DNA of 62,163 nt from an uncultured Lachnospiraceae bacterium (lineage in GTDB: Bacteria > Bacillota > Clostridia > Lachnospirales > Lachnospiraceae): the NCBI GenBank assembly GCA_949948715.1, contig CATLGW010000011.1:1-62163 (forward strand). Reading direction: 5' to 3'. Below the pieces are notes generated by a model. It did not search any database. It saw nothing but the letters and a program-made list of their open reading frames with translations, and had not been told where the DNA came from. The translations under genes were made by a program, and so were the position numbers. Shown here in pieces: positions 38,329 through 46,924 of this stretch; within the stretch, counting starts at the first letter, position 1, and the number at the start of each line of letters is the position of its first letter.

Positions 38329-38850
38329 ATGAAGAAGAAAAAGAACGAGCCAAAGCAAACGAACGAGCGCAAGCTGACTCCCGAGGAAGAGCGCCTTATT
38401 TCCCAAGCCTTTCGCAGTTATTATAAGGATCTGTACCTGTATGCCGCATCTCACACCAAAAATGTGCTGCCGGTGGAAGACATCGTCTCGGAAACCTTCA
38501 CGGTGGCCTGTGAGAAAATCGAAACCTTTAAAGAGCATCCCAACAAAAAGGGATGGCTGTTAAACGTGGCTCATTTTAAAATTCTGGAAACCTACCGCAG
38601 ACTCCATGCTTCCGATATGCTCTACACCGAGGATATGGAGGAGCTTGCGGACCTCTCCTCACCATATGCGGACTGCCGTCTTCGTCTGACCGTCAAGGAC
38701 GTCCTGACCGCGGAAGAATACCTCCGCTTCCGCCGCTACTTTGTCTGGGGATACTCTCTGGAGGAGATGGCGGCCCTGGAGCATGTCTCCAAAAGCAATA
38801 TGTCCGCAAAATTAAGCCGCCTTCGCAAAAAGCTCCGAAGGGTGGTTTAA
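38329..38850 (+). CDS. ECF-like sigma-70 family RNA polymerase sigma factor (orphan)
   Basis: This 173-residue protein has a region 2 (about 30-95: SYYKDLYLYAASHTKN, VEDIVSETFTVACEKI, GWLLNVAHFKILETYRR). It also has a region 4 (about 125-170: YFVWGYSLEEMAALEHVSKSNMSAKLSRLRKKL). The Shine-Dalgarno is poor, so translation may be weak or regulated. No anti-sigma gene follows; the next gene, recJ, is convergent and its stop overlaps by four bases. Target promoters unknown. Confidence 0.85.
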   Translation: MKKKKNEPKQTNERKLTPEEERLISQAFRSYYKDLYLYAASHTKNVLPVEDIVSETFTVACEKIETFKEHPNKKGWLLNVAHFKILETYRRLHASDMLYTEDMEELADLSSPYADCRLRLTVKDVLTAEEYLRFRRYFVWGYSLEEMAALEHVSKSNMSAKLSRLRKKLRRVV

Positions 38851-40619
38851 CAATAATGCTGCATCAAAAACTGAAGCTGCGTCCTTCCCCGGTAGGTGTT
38901 CAGAGAAAGCTGATACACCACGGAAACCTTAAACCCCCTGCCCGAATGGCCTCCCCCGTACAATGCCGCAGCGCTTCCCTCCCCATATTTCCCGTCCAAA
39001 AATTCCGCAAACCTCTCGATATCCCCGAAAAACACCATCCAAGCCTCCGTCCCCTCCGGCGTCCGCACCAGGTAGCGGGCAAAGCTCTGGTTGGCTCCCA
39101 TCTTCACCCCCGACAAAAAAAGCAAATCCTTCTGGGCAAAGAGAGGTTTGGGATTGCCCACTCCGAAGGGTTCCAGGAGAGCCAGCTCCCGCGCCAGGGC
39201 CTCGCTTGCGAAAGAGAGGGGCATGGGCACATCGATATGCACCCTGGGAATGAAATCCTCCTCCCCCAGACCGCAGCCCTCGTTCAGCGCCCGGCGCAGG
39301 GGCTCGATGTCCTCCTCCCGCATGGAAAACCCCGCCGCCATCCTGTGTCCGCCGAACTTGGTAAAATAATGCTTCACCTCGCTCATGTGCTCATACATAT
39401 GATAATTCTCAATGGATCGCCCGGAACCCTTCACCCCCTCCTCCCCTCTGGTGAGGAGAAACACAGGGTGATTGTACTTTTCCCGGATACGTCCGGCAAT
39501 AATCCCAGCCAGGCTCTCATGCACATCCGGCAGGAAAATCAGCATTACCGGGTCCTGCTCCAGGCGACGCTCTCCTATGTAATCCTCCGCCTGGGCTACG
39601 CCCTGGGCGGTGAGGTTTTTTCGGCTGTCGTTTAAATCTTTCAGCTCCCTGGCGGCGCTCATGGCCTCCGCCTTCTCCCCGCTCTGCAAGAGCTCCAGGG
39701 CGCGCTTTGCCGTGTCCAGTCTCCCGGTGGCGTTAAGGCAGGGCCCCAGGACAAAGCCCAGGTGGTAGGCGGAAAGCTTTCCGGGCTCTATGCCGTTGAC
39801 CTCCATCAGCGCCCGCAGTCCCTGGTTCCCGGTGCGCTGCAGAAGCTTTAGCCCCTCCTTCACAATGATGCGGTTCTCGTCCTCAAGCTCCATGACGTCG
39901 CAAACGGTGGCAAATGCCGCGAACTGCAGAAGCTCCTCCAGGGCCTGTCCCACCCCTTCGTCCTCAGTCCTCTCAAAAAGGGCCTGCATACACTTATAAG
40001 CCACCACGCCGCCGCAGATCCGGGGAAAGGGATAGGCGCAGTCCGACCGCTTGGGATCTACCACCGCCGCTGCCGGCGGCAGCAACTCTCTTCTCCCTGT
40101 CTCCTCCACGACAAAGGGCACCTCGTGATGGTCCGTGACGATGACCTCCATGCCCAGAGAATTTGCCAGCTCTATCTGAGGAGCCGCCGCAATGCCGTTG
40201 TCGCAGGTGAGAATCAGTTCCACTCCGTCCTCCCCCGCCTCCCGAATCAGGTTATCGTTCAGACCATAGCCGTCATGGATCCGGTGGGGGATGGCAGTAT
40301 CCGCCTCCGCCCTCAAAATCCTAAGTCCCCTGGTGAGAATATAGGCGGAGCAAATACCGTCCACATCGTAATCGCCGATGACCCGGATCCGCTTTTTCTC
40401 TCCGATCCTTGTGAGGATCAGCTCCACCGCTTTATCCATATCCGGCAGCAGCCAGGGAGAATAGCAATCCTTCATGGAGCCGCGCAGAAACTTCTCTATC
40501 TGAGCGTCCTCCGTCAGATCACGGTTTCTGAGAATCCTGGCCAACACGGGACTGATATGAAACTTCTCCGCCCAGCGGTTAAAATCTGCCTTCTTCGCGG
40601 CGACAAACCATTTTTCCAT
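38847..40619 (-). CDS. recJ: Single-stranded-DNA-specific exonuclease RecJ
   Basis: This 5'-3' ssDNA exonuclease acts in recombination and repair. The 590-residue protein has the DHH phosphoesterase motifs DYDVDG near 82-87, CDNGI near 120, and TDHHE near 147. The DHHA1 motif FGGHRMAAG near 400 and a C-terminal OB-like domain follow. The ATG at 40619 gives the usual start MEKWFV. An ATG four codons upstream sits directly on the GGAAAGG site, so the precise start is uncertain. The 280-bp upstream gap holds a plausible leader but no other gene. Confidence 0.95.
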   Translation of the reverse strand: MEKWFVAAKKADFNRWAEKFHISPVLARILRNRDLTEDAQIEKFLRGSMKDCYSPWLLPDMDKAVELILTRIGEKKRIRVIGDYDVDGICSAYILTRGLRILRAEADTAIPHRIHDGYGLNDNLIREAGEDGVELILTCDNGIAAAPQIELANSLGMEVIVTDHHEVPFVVEETGRRELLPPAAAVVDPKRSDCAYPFPRICGGVVAYKCMQALFERTEDEGVGQALEELLQFAAFATVCDVMELEDENRIIVKEGLKLLQRTGNQGLRALMEVNGIEPGKLSAYHLGFVLGPCLNATGRLDTAKRALELLQSGEKAEAMSAARELKDLNDSRKNLTAQGVAQAEDYIGERRLEQDPVMLIFLPDVHESLAGIIAGRIREKYNHPVFLLTRGEEGVKGSGRSIENYHMYEHMSEVKHYFTKFGGHRMAAGFSMREEDIEPLRRALNEGCGLGEEDFIPRVHIDVPMPLSFASEALARELALLEPFGVGNPKPLFAQKDLLFLSGVKMGANQSFARYLVRTPEGTEAWMVFFGDIERFAEFLDGKYGEGSAAALYGGGHSGRGFKVSVVYQLSLNTYRGRTQLQFLMQHYC

Positions 40620-40898
40620 CTGTGTGACCATACCTTTCCGAGATAATTTTGCAGCCGGCGACCTTAGAAATTTCACCGGAAGCCCTGCAAATACCTGCGC
40701 ATAGGGTTATGCAAGAGCCGAGAGCAAAAATTTCAATGTCGTCTGCCTTAAGACAAGTATATCACACTTTTCCCCTGTTGTCCGGACTTTCTATCCTCTC
40801 CTCCCGGTTCATGTCCGCAAGTTCGGATGTATTCCGCCGCGCCGTTCCATTGATCAATCGCCGCATATGTTTTTTCATCCCTGTCGGGAAAATTTCCC

Positions 40899-43169
40899 TC
40901 AGTGCAGGGGAAATTCCCCATAAGGACCGCTCACCATGCAGCTCACCGGCACATGATAGCGGTTTCTGGCAAGATCCACCTCATAATACTCTCCCGATTC
41001 CAGCTTTACCGCGAAAGTATTTCCATAGGATACGGAGACCTCCTCCACCCGATTCCCGCTCACCGGGGCAAACCGCTCCACAATCCAGACAGCCATATCC
41101 TCATCGCTCATCCCCTCATACCCCTGGGGCAGCGAGAGCCATGCCACCGGGGAATACCAGACCGATTCCCTGCATGTGATACTCATCTGAGAGAACCGGG
41201 ACTCAAATCCCTCCTCCCGCGCATAGCATCTGCCATAGAAGGTCCTGCTCTTAAGCACATCCTCCTCCGTCATGCCAAAGTAATAGTCTCCCCGCTGCGT
41301 CACCGTAAAGAAGCACTCCTCCACCCAGGTTCCCGTCTGTTCCCACAATTCCTCCACTGCCCTTCCGGCCAGATAAACCACATCCGCCGTACCGTAAAAA
41401 TCGGCCTCACTGGTACACTGGTAGGTCCCCCCTGCAAAATAGACCGGGGCCATGGAGTAGAAGTCAGTCACATAGTGCAACGTGACGCTTTTGCTCTCCT
41501 GCCCTTCCTCCGTTCTACGGTAAACCGTCCACTCCTCTCTGTCAAAAGCCTGAAGACCGTTCTCGTCCTCCGTGCAGACCCAGGCAATCTGGACCCTCCC
41601 CGTATCCGTACTCATATTTTTACGATAATAATGCTCCTCTCCGCTCTCGCCCTGCTTTCTCTCATACAGCCCTGCAAAGGCAAAAGCGCCGCTGTCCGGC
41701 CGCCAGCGGTAGAGCAGCCAGCGATTTTCCTCCCCGAAATAAGGGATTCCGAATTCCTCGTAGCCGTCCAGGTCCAAATCCTCTGTGAATACCCCACATT
41801 CCCTGCTGGCATAGGTGATCACCTCCATCGAATCCGCTCCCCCGTAAAATCCGTTTAGATCCTCGCCGGGGTACAGCGTCTGTATGGGAAATTCCTCTCC
41901 GCCCTCCTCATATCCCACGGCCAGGCTGTCAATCTCATACCGCCCGTCGTAGGCCTGTCTGCCGTACAACTCCAGATAGTATTCCCTGGAGCCCTCCCCT
42001 ATGGCTATCGGAAACCGTTTTGTTACGTTTTGGGGAACCGTCTCATCCGCGGCGGCCATACCCTCGGCCCCTCCGCCCCCGGCAGAGCCTTGCCCTTCCT
42101 CACCGTCCGTCTCTGGGGCGGGAAGCCCCTCCGCAGCCTCCGCCGCTTTCCCCGTAAAAGCAGTCATGGACACAGCCGCCAAAAGCACCGCCACGGCCAC
42201 CGTGGTTCCCAGAGCCATATGGGGACTTGCGGCGATCCTCCCGACCCGTTCCCGGAGCTGTCTCTTGCTGCCGAACATGGTGGTGGCAAGCTTCACACTG
42301 TCAAGCAGCACTCTGCCCCGCCTCTCCACGCTCAGATCAATCAAAGCTTTTCCATAGGAAATCCTCTGGTCCTCCTTCAGACGGTCCAACACCGCCTCGT
42401 CACAGGCAAGCTCCCCGTCCTGACGGGAATACCCCGCCGCAATCCACACCAGCGGATTGTACCAGTGAAGGCAGACACAGGCCAGCCTGAGAAAGGCCCA
42501 CACGTGATCGCCGTGCCTGTAATGAGTCCTCTCATGACAGAGCACAAAAAACAAAATCTCCTGCTCCTCCCGCATACCCAGGGGCAAAAAGATAACCGGG
42601 CGAAACAGCCCAAACAGGCAGGGCGTATCCACCTGTCCCGTCTCATAGACCGCAATCCCCTCCCTGCCTAAGAAGCGTCGGTCCTTAGACATTTTTTTGC
42701 GAAACAGGAGATTGGAAATCAGAAACAGCCCTCCACAGACCACGGCGCCGCTTCCCCACACCGTCCACAGAACGCTGCCCAAGCCCGGAAGCCGCGGTGG
42801 ATTCCACTGAATTTTTTCCCTGTCAGTTCCCCCTGTCCCGAGAGCGGTCTCTGCCCCGGTCCCGGTCCCGACCCCGGCCGCATAACCCGACCCTCCCTGT
42901 TTTTCCTCACCGCCTGCCCCGCAGAGCTCTCCGGAAACCAAACCGGACCTCCATGAGGCCCGGATATCTCCCGCAGACGCCTCCCTCTCCGGCAGAAGAT
43001 TCAGCACGCTCACGCTGCTCTCCGCCACATTCACGGGCAAAAGGAGCCGAAACAGCACCACCAGCCACAGCCCATACCTGAGTCTGGCGGAAAGCCTCTC
43101 CTTCAGGCAGAAGCGAATAAGCAGCACCGCCAGAATCAGACAACTTGATGTCACCGCCCATTCCGTCAT
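40899..43169 (-). CDS. BlaR1/MecR1-family M56 metallopeptidase sensor with novel extracytoplasmic domain
   Basis: This 756-residue membrane sensor protease is paired with a BlaI-type repressor. Membrane helices lie at 5-20, 33-48, 132-155 and about 315-335. The M56 zinc motif HERTH (His212-Glu213-x2-His216) is intact, with a downstream Glu in DGELACDEAV near 253. From 340 to the end the extracytoplasmic part is acidic and beta-rich and has no SxxK or KTG motif of a penicillin-binding domain. It is therefore not a beta-lactam sensor of the BlaR1 kind (inference). The stimulus is unknown. The ATG follows GGAGG and overlaps the repressor stop by four bases. Confidence 0.85.
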   Translation of the reverse strand: MTEWAVTSSCLILAVLLIRFCLKERLSARLRYGLWLVVLFRLLLPVNVAESSVSVLNLLPEREASAGDIRASWRSGLVSGELCGAGGEEKQGGSGYAAGVGTGTGAETALGTGGTDREKIQWNPPRLPGLGSVLWTVWGSGAVVCGGLFLISNLLFRKKMSKDRRFLGREGIAVYETGQVDTPCLFGLFRPVIFLPLGMREEQEILFFVLCHERTHYRHGDHVWAFLRLACVCLHWYNPLVWIAAGYSRQDGELACDEAVLDRLKEDQRISYGKALIDLSVERRGRVLLDSVKLATTMFGSKRQLRERVGRIAASPHMALGTTVAVAVLLAAVSMTAFTGKAAEAAEGLPAPETDGEEGQGSAGGGGAEGMAAADETVPQNVTKRFPIAIGEGSREYYLELYGRQAYDGRYEIDSLAVGYEEGGEEFPIQTLYPGEDLNGFYGGADSMEVITYASRECGVFTEDLDLDGYEEFGIPYFGEENRWLLYRWRPDSGAFAFAGLYERKQGESGEEHYYRKNMSTDTGRVQIAWVCTEDENGLQAFDREEWTVYRRTEEGQESKSVTLHYVTDFYSMAPVYFAGGTYQCTSEADFYGTADVVYLAGRAVEELWEQTGTWVEECFFTVTQRGDYYFGMTEEDVLKSRTFYGRCYAREEGFESRFSQMSITCRESVWYSPVAWLSLPQGYEGMSDEDMAVWIVERFAPVSGNRVEEVSVSYGNTFAVKLESGEYYEVDLARNRYHVPVSCMVSGPYGEFPLH

Positions 43170-43564
43170 TGCTCCTCCCTCCCCTCCGCTTTTTTCAGTA
43201 TTTCATAGAGCTCCTCTATCTCCTCTCCGGACAGCCTCTGCTTCTCCACGAAGGATAAAAGCATACTGCTCACGCTTCCGTTGTACACCCTGCGCAGAAA
43301 ACTCTCCGACTCTCTGCGGACCGCCGACTCCCTGTCCAGCAGAGGAAAATATTTCCTGGCGCCTTCGCCGTCCTGACACGCAACCAGTCCCTTGTCCGTC
43401 ATACGCCGCAACATGGTGAGGGTGGTGCTCCTGCTCCACCCTGTCTTCTCCTTCAAATCCTGCACAATCCGGCTCCCTATCTTGGGAGACTCCCTCCACA
43501 GGCTCTCCATCACATTCCATTCTGCCGGGCTGAGCTCCCTCTTATCATCCGCTTGATTATCCAT
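43166..43564 (-). CDS. BlaI/MecI/CopY-family repressor
   Basis: This 132-residue winged-helix repressor has LSPAEWNVMESLWRESPKIGSRIVQDL at 11-37, the recognition region WSRSTTLTMLRRMTDKGLV, and a C-terminal dimerisation helix ending in the Ser/Gly-rich SVSSMLLSFVEKQRLSGEEIEEL. It is cotranscribed with the M56 protease and should be inactivated by it. Two operators flank its promoter. Confidence 0.93.
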   Translation of the reverse strand: MDNQADDKRELSPAEWNVMESLWRESPKIGSRIVQDLKEKTGWSRSTTLTMLRRMTDKGLVACQDGEGARKYFPLLDRESAVRRESESFLRRVYNGSVSSMLLSFVEKQRLSGEEIEELYEILKKAEGREEQ

Positions 43565-43599
43565 CCGGCGTCCCCTCCTTCTTCTGTTCTCCGGCGCAT

Positions 43600-43616
43600 T
43601 GTCTACACCGTAAACA
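43600..43616. promoter_or_regulatory. BlaI-type operator 1
   Basis: GTCTACACCGTAAAC matches the family TACA-N-TGTA-like dyad with two changes at the centre. It lies downstream of the -10 in the leader. Confidence 0.75.
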
Positions 43617-43617
43617 C

Positions 43618-43646
43618 ATCATATCATATGCTGTCTACATTGTAAA
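43618..43646 (-). promoter_or_regulatory. Promoter of the blaI/blaR1-like pair
   Basis: On the minus strand there is a -35 TTTACA (43641-43646), a 17-base spacer and a -10 TATGAT (43618-43623). It is enclosed by the two operators. Confidence 0.7.
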
Positions 43647-43648
43647 CT
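43632..43648. promoter_or_regulatory. BlaI-type operator 2
   Basis: GTCTACATTGTAAAC carries the exact TACATTGTA core and overlaps the -35. It is spaced 32 bp from operator 1, about three turns. The stop codon of the next upstream gene lies within it. Confidence 0.85.
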
Positions 43649-44765
43649 ATCCTGCCCGATTTTCCCATATCAACTCACCGCTTACAGCGTTTACCGCAAT
43701 CACCTCTTCGCTCCGCAGACTCCTCTCCCCTTCATTTTCTCCTGCCCAAAATCTCCAAATCGGCACAATGAGCAGATCCCCCTCAGCCGAAACCACCGAC
43801 AGGTATTCCAAACTGATTTTTGACACAAAAATCTGCTCCTTCTGTGCCGGAATCGAGTCAATCTGCCGCTGCATGGCCGCTACGGCTTCCTTCACCGACA
43901 AGATGGGGTTGTCCAATCCGATTTCTTCCTCAGAAAAAAAGCTTCCCCAGACCCTTACAGGAAACAGACTGGTCTTTCCCGTTACCGTTCTGAAATCATG
44001 CCAAGTCGTCACAGGAATCCCATCTATTGTTTTCCTGTATTGAGCTTCTGCGTAAAACTGCCCCTCATCGGTTTCACAGATATTTATAAAACTGCATTCA
44101 TATTTTCCGTTTTCATCCAAGGCGCCGATATAGTTGAGTCCCACCGATTCTATTTCCTCAGGGATCGTATTTAAGGCTTCCACCAGCAGCATATCTGCCA
44201 TCTGGCCGTCCTGAAAAACTACCGGAGATACCTGTTTTATGTCAGAAAATATATTTGCGGTAATATTCTCGAGATTTAAAACCTCCTCCTCCGGTACCCG
44301 GGAACGGGTAACCTGATAGATCCAAGCTTCGCCCCTGGGAGTCTCAAATTCCCATGCGTCTTTTTCCGGATTATACACGGCGGCTTCCGTGACATCCCAT
44401 GTTTCTGCAGGAAGTGCTTTTTTAAGAAAAATCTTCCGAAGGTCTTCCGTAAATGGCTCCGGCACATACTTATAACAGCTCGCCTGTTCCATATACTCCG
44501 CATAAACCTGCGCGTCAACAGACAGCTTTCTCCCGCCGGAACCTTCTATTACCAGTTTTATCGTTTCCCCAAAATATTCGGCGGACGACTCACCATCAGA
44601 GAAAACCGCACTGTTTTCCCTGTTTTCTTCCCTCACGCCGTCGTCTGCCGCATTAGAAAAGCCTTGTCCCTTTTCCTCTGTCTGTCTGCCGCATCCCACA
44701 AAAACCATCGGCAGTAATAAAAGTACCCATTTTAAAAAACAGTTCCTTGACTCCTTTTTCATCAT
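43647..44765 (-). CDS. Lipoprotein of unknown function (DUF6034-like)
   Basis: This 372-residue exported lipoprotein has a basic start, a hydrophobic run and the lipobox VFVGC near 21-25. A low-complexity acidic linker to about 60 precedes an alpha/beta region. Signature stretches include EAQYRKTIDGIPVTTWHDF near 245 and IPIWRFWAGENEGE near 340. It resembles the DUF6034 lipoproteins I recall in clostridia, but that is tentative. It follows the ECF sigma/anti-sigma pair in the same direction, so it may be part of that regulon. The stop codon touches the BlaI operator. Confidence 0.65.
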   Translation of the reverse strand: MMKKESRNCFLKWVLLLLPMVFVGCGRQTEEKGQGFSNAADDGVREENRENSAVFSDGESSAEYFGETIKLVIEGSGGRKLSVDAQVYAEYMEQASCYKYVPEPFTEDLRKIFLKKALPAETWDVTEAAVYNPEKDAWEFETPRGEAWIYQVTRSRVPEEEVLNLENITANIFSDIKQVSPVVFQDGQMADMLLVEALNTIPEEIESVGLNYIGALDENGKYECSFINICETDEGQFYAEAQYRKTIDGIPVTTWHDFRTVTGKTSLFPVRVWGSFFSEEEIGLDNPILSVKEAVAAMQRQIDSIPAQKEQIFVSKISLEYLSVVSAEGDLLIVPIWRFWAGENEGERSLRSEEVIAVNAVSGELIWENRAG

Positions 44766-44858
44766 ACTCTGCTTATCCTTCTCTCAAAAATTTTTGGCTA
44801 AGGAACCGTTAAAAACAGTTCCTTAGCCCAAAATCAGATTGGCGGCCTATGTCCTTTG

Positions 44859-45848
44859 TCACTCAGCCTTCGGATATCCTTGGCGGAAGCCCATCTGTAT
44901 TTCATAATTGATTCTGTCAAAACAATACGGAATCTTATGCTCAAAATCTATGATCTGCAAGAGCTCCGAGTCGGAACACTCCCCGCCGGGGAGGCAGTAT
45001 TGACTGTTTTCCTCACAAAACGCCACGCCGCTGCCCGTATATTCTTCTATTTTCTTTAAAATAATCAATTCCGGCTCCCCATAAGCCTCCTCCCTTTCAT
45101 ATCGGGCAGTAAGCTCCTCGTATCTTTGACGCTCCGACTGGCTAAGCTCACGGCTGTACCCGCCACCTGTATCCAGATTTGACGCGGTGTAAGCCAGATA
45201 AATCCGGTCCACCTCGCCATCAGTCATCGCCGCCATGCGGCTTTCCCAATCCCCCTGGACAAGAATCCTCTCCTGATTCTTTTCATAGATACTGTAGGTC
45301 ATTTTATGGTTAAAGTCTATGATCTGCAAAAGCTCCTCATCGCTCAAAGAGTCTTGGGGAAGACAGAGGGTTCTTGTGGACGTATCCACCGCAACGCCCT
45401 GCCCGTTGTAGGAAGCTGCCTCTGTTAAAACGGCCATAGACCCTTCGGGAAACCTTCCATTCCCCTCATATTCCTCTGTCAGAGCGGCATAGCGCTCTCT
45501 CTCCTGGGCTGTGAACGGACGGTTCAGGCTGTTTGTCTCTCCGGCATATGCCAATTGATACAAGTCTTCTATTTCCTGTTTCTCCATGTTTTCCATACGC
45601 TGTCTATACAGGCTGAAGATTTCTATCGCTGCAACGGTGGTTCCGAATATCAGACAGCAGAGAACGGCAGCCGCCGCAACCCTGGGCAGACGAAAAATCT
45701 GCGCTCTTTTGCAAGCGGTTTTTGCCGAAACCTTCATCTGTTCCTCCCCCTCCCTGTGTATCTGCAAAAAGGCTTCCTCCGCTTTTTCCCATATGATTTC
45801 AGGGATTTCCAAATCCTGGTATAAAATCTCTTTCTTTTTATTACGCAA
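44859..45848 (-). CDS. Membrane protein with duplicated domain, probable anti-sigma factor
   Basis: This 329-residue product has a cytoplasmic N-terminus (1-55), one membrane helix (about 57-78) and two extracytoplasmic repeats (about 94-187 and 214-310). Both repeats contain the pattern ERxRYxxLTxxYE, a central Cys/Leu-Pro turn, and SDxELLQIIDFxHKxxY. The TTG at 45848 is used because GGAGG lies eight bases upstream. It follows an ECF sigma gene after 28 bases, and its layout fits a transmembrane anti-sigma factor, though no zinc-binding ZAS motif is visible. The outer repeats would sense the signal (inference). Confidence 0.72.
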   Translation of the reverse strand: MRNKKKEILYQDLEIPEIIWEKAEEAFLQIHREGEEQMKVSAKTACKRAQIFRLPRVAAAAVLCCLIFGTTVAAIEIFSLYRQRMENMEKQEIEDLYQLAYAGETNSLNRPFTAQERERYAALTEEYEGNGRFPEGSMAVLTEAASYNGQGVAVDTSTRTLCLPQDSLSDEELLQIIDFNHKMTYSIYEKNQERILVQGDWESRMAAMTDGEVDRIYLAYTASNLDTGGGYSRELSQSERQRYEELTARYEREEAYGEPELIILKKIEEYTGSGVAFCEENSQYCLPGGECSDSELLQIIDFEHKIPYCFDRINYEIQMGFRQGYPKAE

Positions 45849-45876
45849 TACCGTTACCTCCTCAAATGTGTCCCAT

Positions 45877-46377
45877 CTACGGCGAATTATAATATTTTGT
45901 TAATTGTTCCCGGCCTCTGGAAAGCCTTGTCCGCACCGCGCTGTCCGTAATCCCCAATATCTTTGCTATTTCTTTTGTGTGAAAACCTTCGGAGTAAAAC
46001 AGAACAAGCACTATGCGATATATTTCGTCAACTGCCGACAATGCTTCCCTCCATTCCACATTGCTGACAGTCTCCTCGCCAACTCTGTCCGGAAGATTGT
46101 CCGTATAAATAATCCGCCTGTTGCTTCTGATTATGCCCCGGCAATTGTTGACCAGAATCTTTGTCATCCAGGTCTTAAAATACCGGTCCGTTTTTAGTTG
46201 ATTCATTTTTTCCCAACAGGTCAGCAGCGTATCCTGAATGGCGTCCGCCACATCCTCGTCATTCATCAGAATTGCTTTTGCCGTGCGGTACATACTTTGC
46301 ATCTGTGATTTCATCAGTTCTGTAAATGCATCCGGATTTTTCATTTTAGCTTTTTTAATAAGCGATTCCTCATTCAT
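45877..46377 (-). CDS. ECF-type RNA polymerase sigma factor
   Basis: This 166-residue sigma factor has region 2 (about 10-80: LMKSQMQSMYRTAKAILMNDEDVADAIQDTLLTCWE, YFKTWMTKILVNNCR) and region 4 (about 112-160: VLVLFYSEGFHTKEIAKILGITDSAVRTRLSRGREQL). The Shine-Dalgarno is weak. It is cotranscribed with the duplicated-domain membrane protein and probably also the lipoprotein downstream. Its signal and targets are unknown. Confidence 0.92.
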   Translation of the reverse strand: MNEESLIKKAKMKNPDAFTELMKSQMQSMYRTAKAILMNDEDVADAIQDTLLTCWEKMNQLKTDRYFKTWMTKILVNNCRGIIRSNRRIIYTDNLPDRVGEETVSNVEWREALSAVDEIYRIVLVLFYSEGFHTKEIAKILGITDSAVRTRLSRGREQLTKYYNSP

Positions 46378-46560
46378 TTTATTTTTTCAACCATACCCTC
46401 CTTTGTGTGTGCGGTAATTGCGAAACGGGAGCTCCACATCCGTCTTTCATACAATAGATGCGCAAGGGCCTGAAAATGTCCCACAAAAAAATTATTCTGT
46501 CAAACATCATATCAGGTTTGAGAAGCCTACACAAAATAAAAAATTTCTCCAAAAAAAGTC

Positions 46561-46589
46561 TTGCATTTTTTTCTCGGACGTGGTAATAT
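46561..46589 (+). promoter_or_regulatory. tRNA promoter
   Basis: There is a -35 TTGCAT (46561-46566), a 17-base spacer and -10 TAATAT (46584-46589), 11 bases ahead of the tRNA. Confidence 0.75.
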
Positions 46590-46600
46590 ACTTTTTGTTA

Positions 46601-46675
46601 CGGGGTGTGGCTCAGTTTGGTTAGAGCGCCGTCTTAGGGAGGCGGAGGCCGCAAGTTCGAATCTTGTCACTCCGA
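46601..46675 (+). tRNA. tRNA-Pro (anticodon AGG)
   Basis: The 75-nt sequence folds as a cloverleaf. The acceptor CGGGGTG pairs with CACTCCG (one G-U pair). The anticodon stem CCGTC/GGCGG encloses the loop TTAGGGA, giving anticodon AGG. The T-arm has GTTCGAATC. C1-G72 and G37 are typical of bacterial tRNA-Pro. CCA is not encoded. Confidence 0.93.
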
Positions 46676-46680
46676 TACAT

Positions 46681-46708
46681 AGAAGCCTTGAAAGAGGCTT
46701 CTTTTTTT
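46681..46708 (+). terminator. tRNA terminator
   Basis: AGAAGCC (46681-46687) pairs with GGCTTCT (46695-46701), followed by seven more Ts. The region 46709-46924 before the next gene shows no convincing promoter or gene. Confidence 0.88.
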
Positions 46709-46924
46709 GTGCAAACCCCTTCTTTTCCATTCACCTTCTTCCCATTCCCGCGGCAGTGTGTTAAAATAAACAGTGGCATCACAACGGCCGCAGTAAACAG
46801 ACCAAAGATCTTTGGATGCAGTACCCGGCTTAACCGATATTGAAATGAAACATATGGGGAACGGTCAATATTAACACAAACACAGCGATGCATACGCAGC
46901 GGAAGATATGGAAACGGAGCAAAC

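Noticed and set aside
38283..38332. ECF autoregulated promoter (GGAACC element)
   Set aside because: The only CGTA-like -10 overlaps the start codon, which would give an almost leaderless transcript; the TTGATG/TACTAA pair is at least as likely.
46702..46924. c-di-GMP riboswitch ahead of the EAL gene
   Set aside because: No GEMM-type conserved core is visible; only a weak ATATTG/CAATAT inverted pair occurs.
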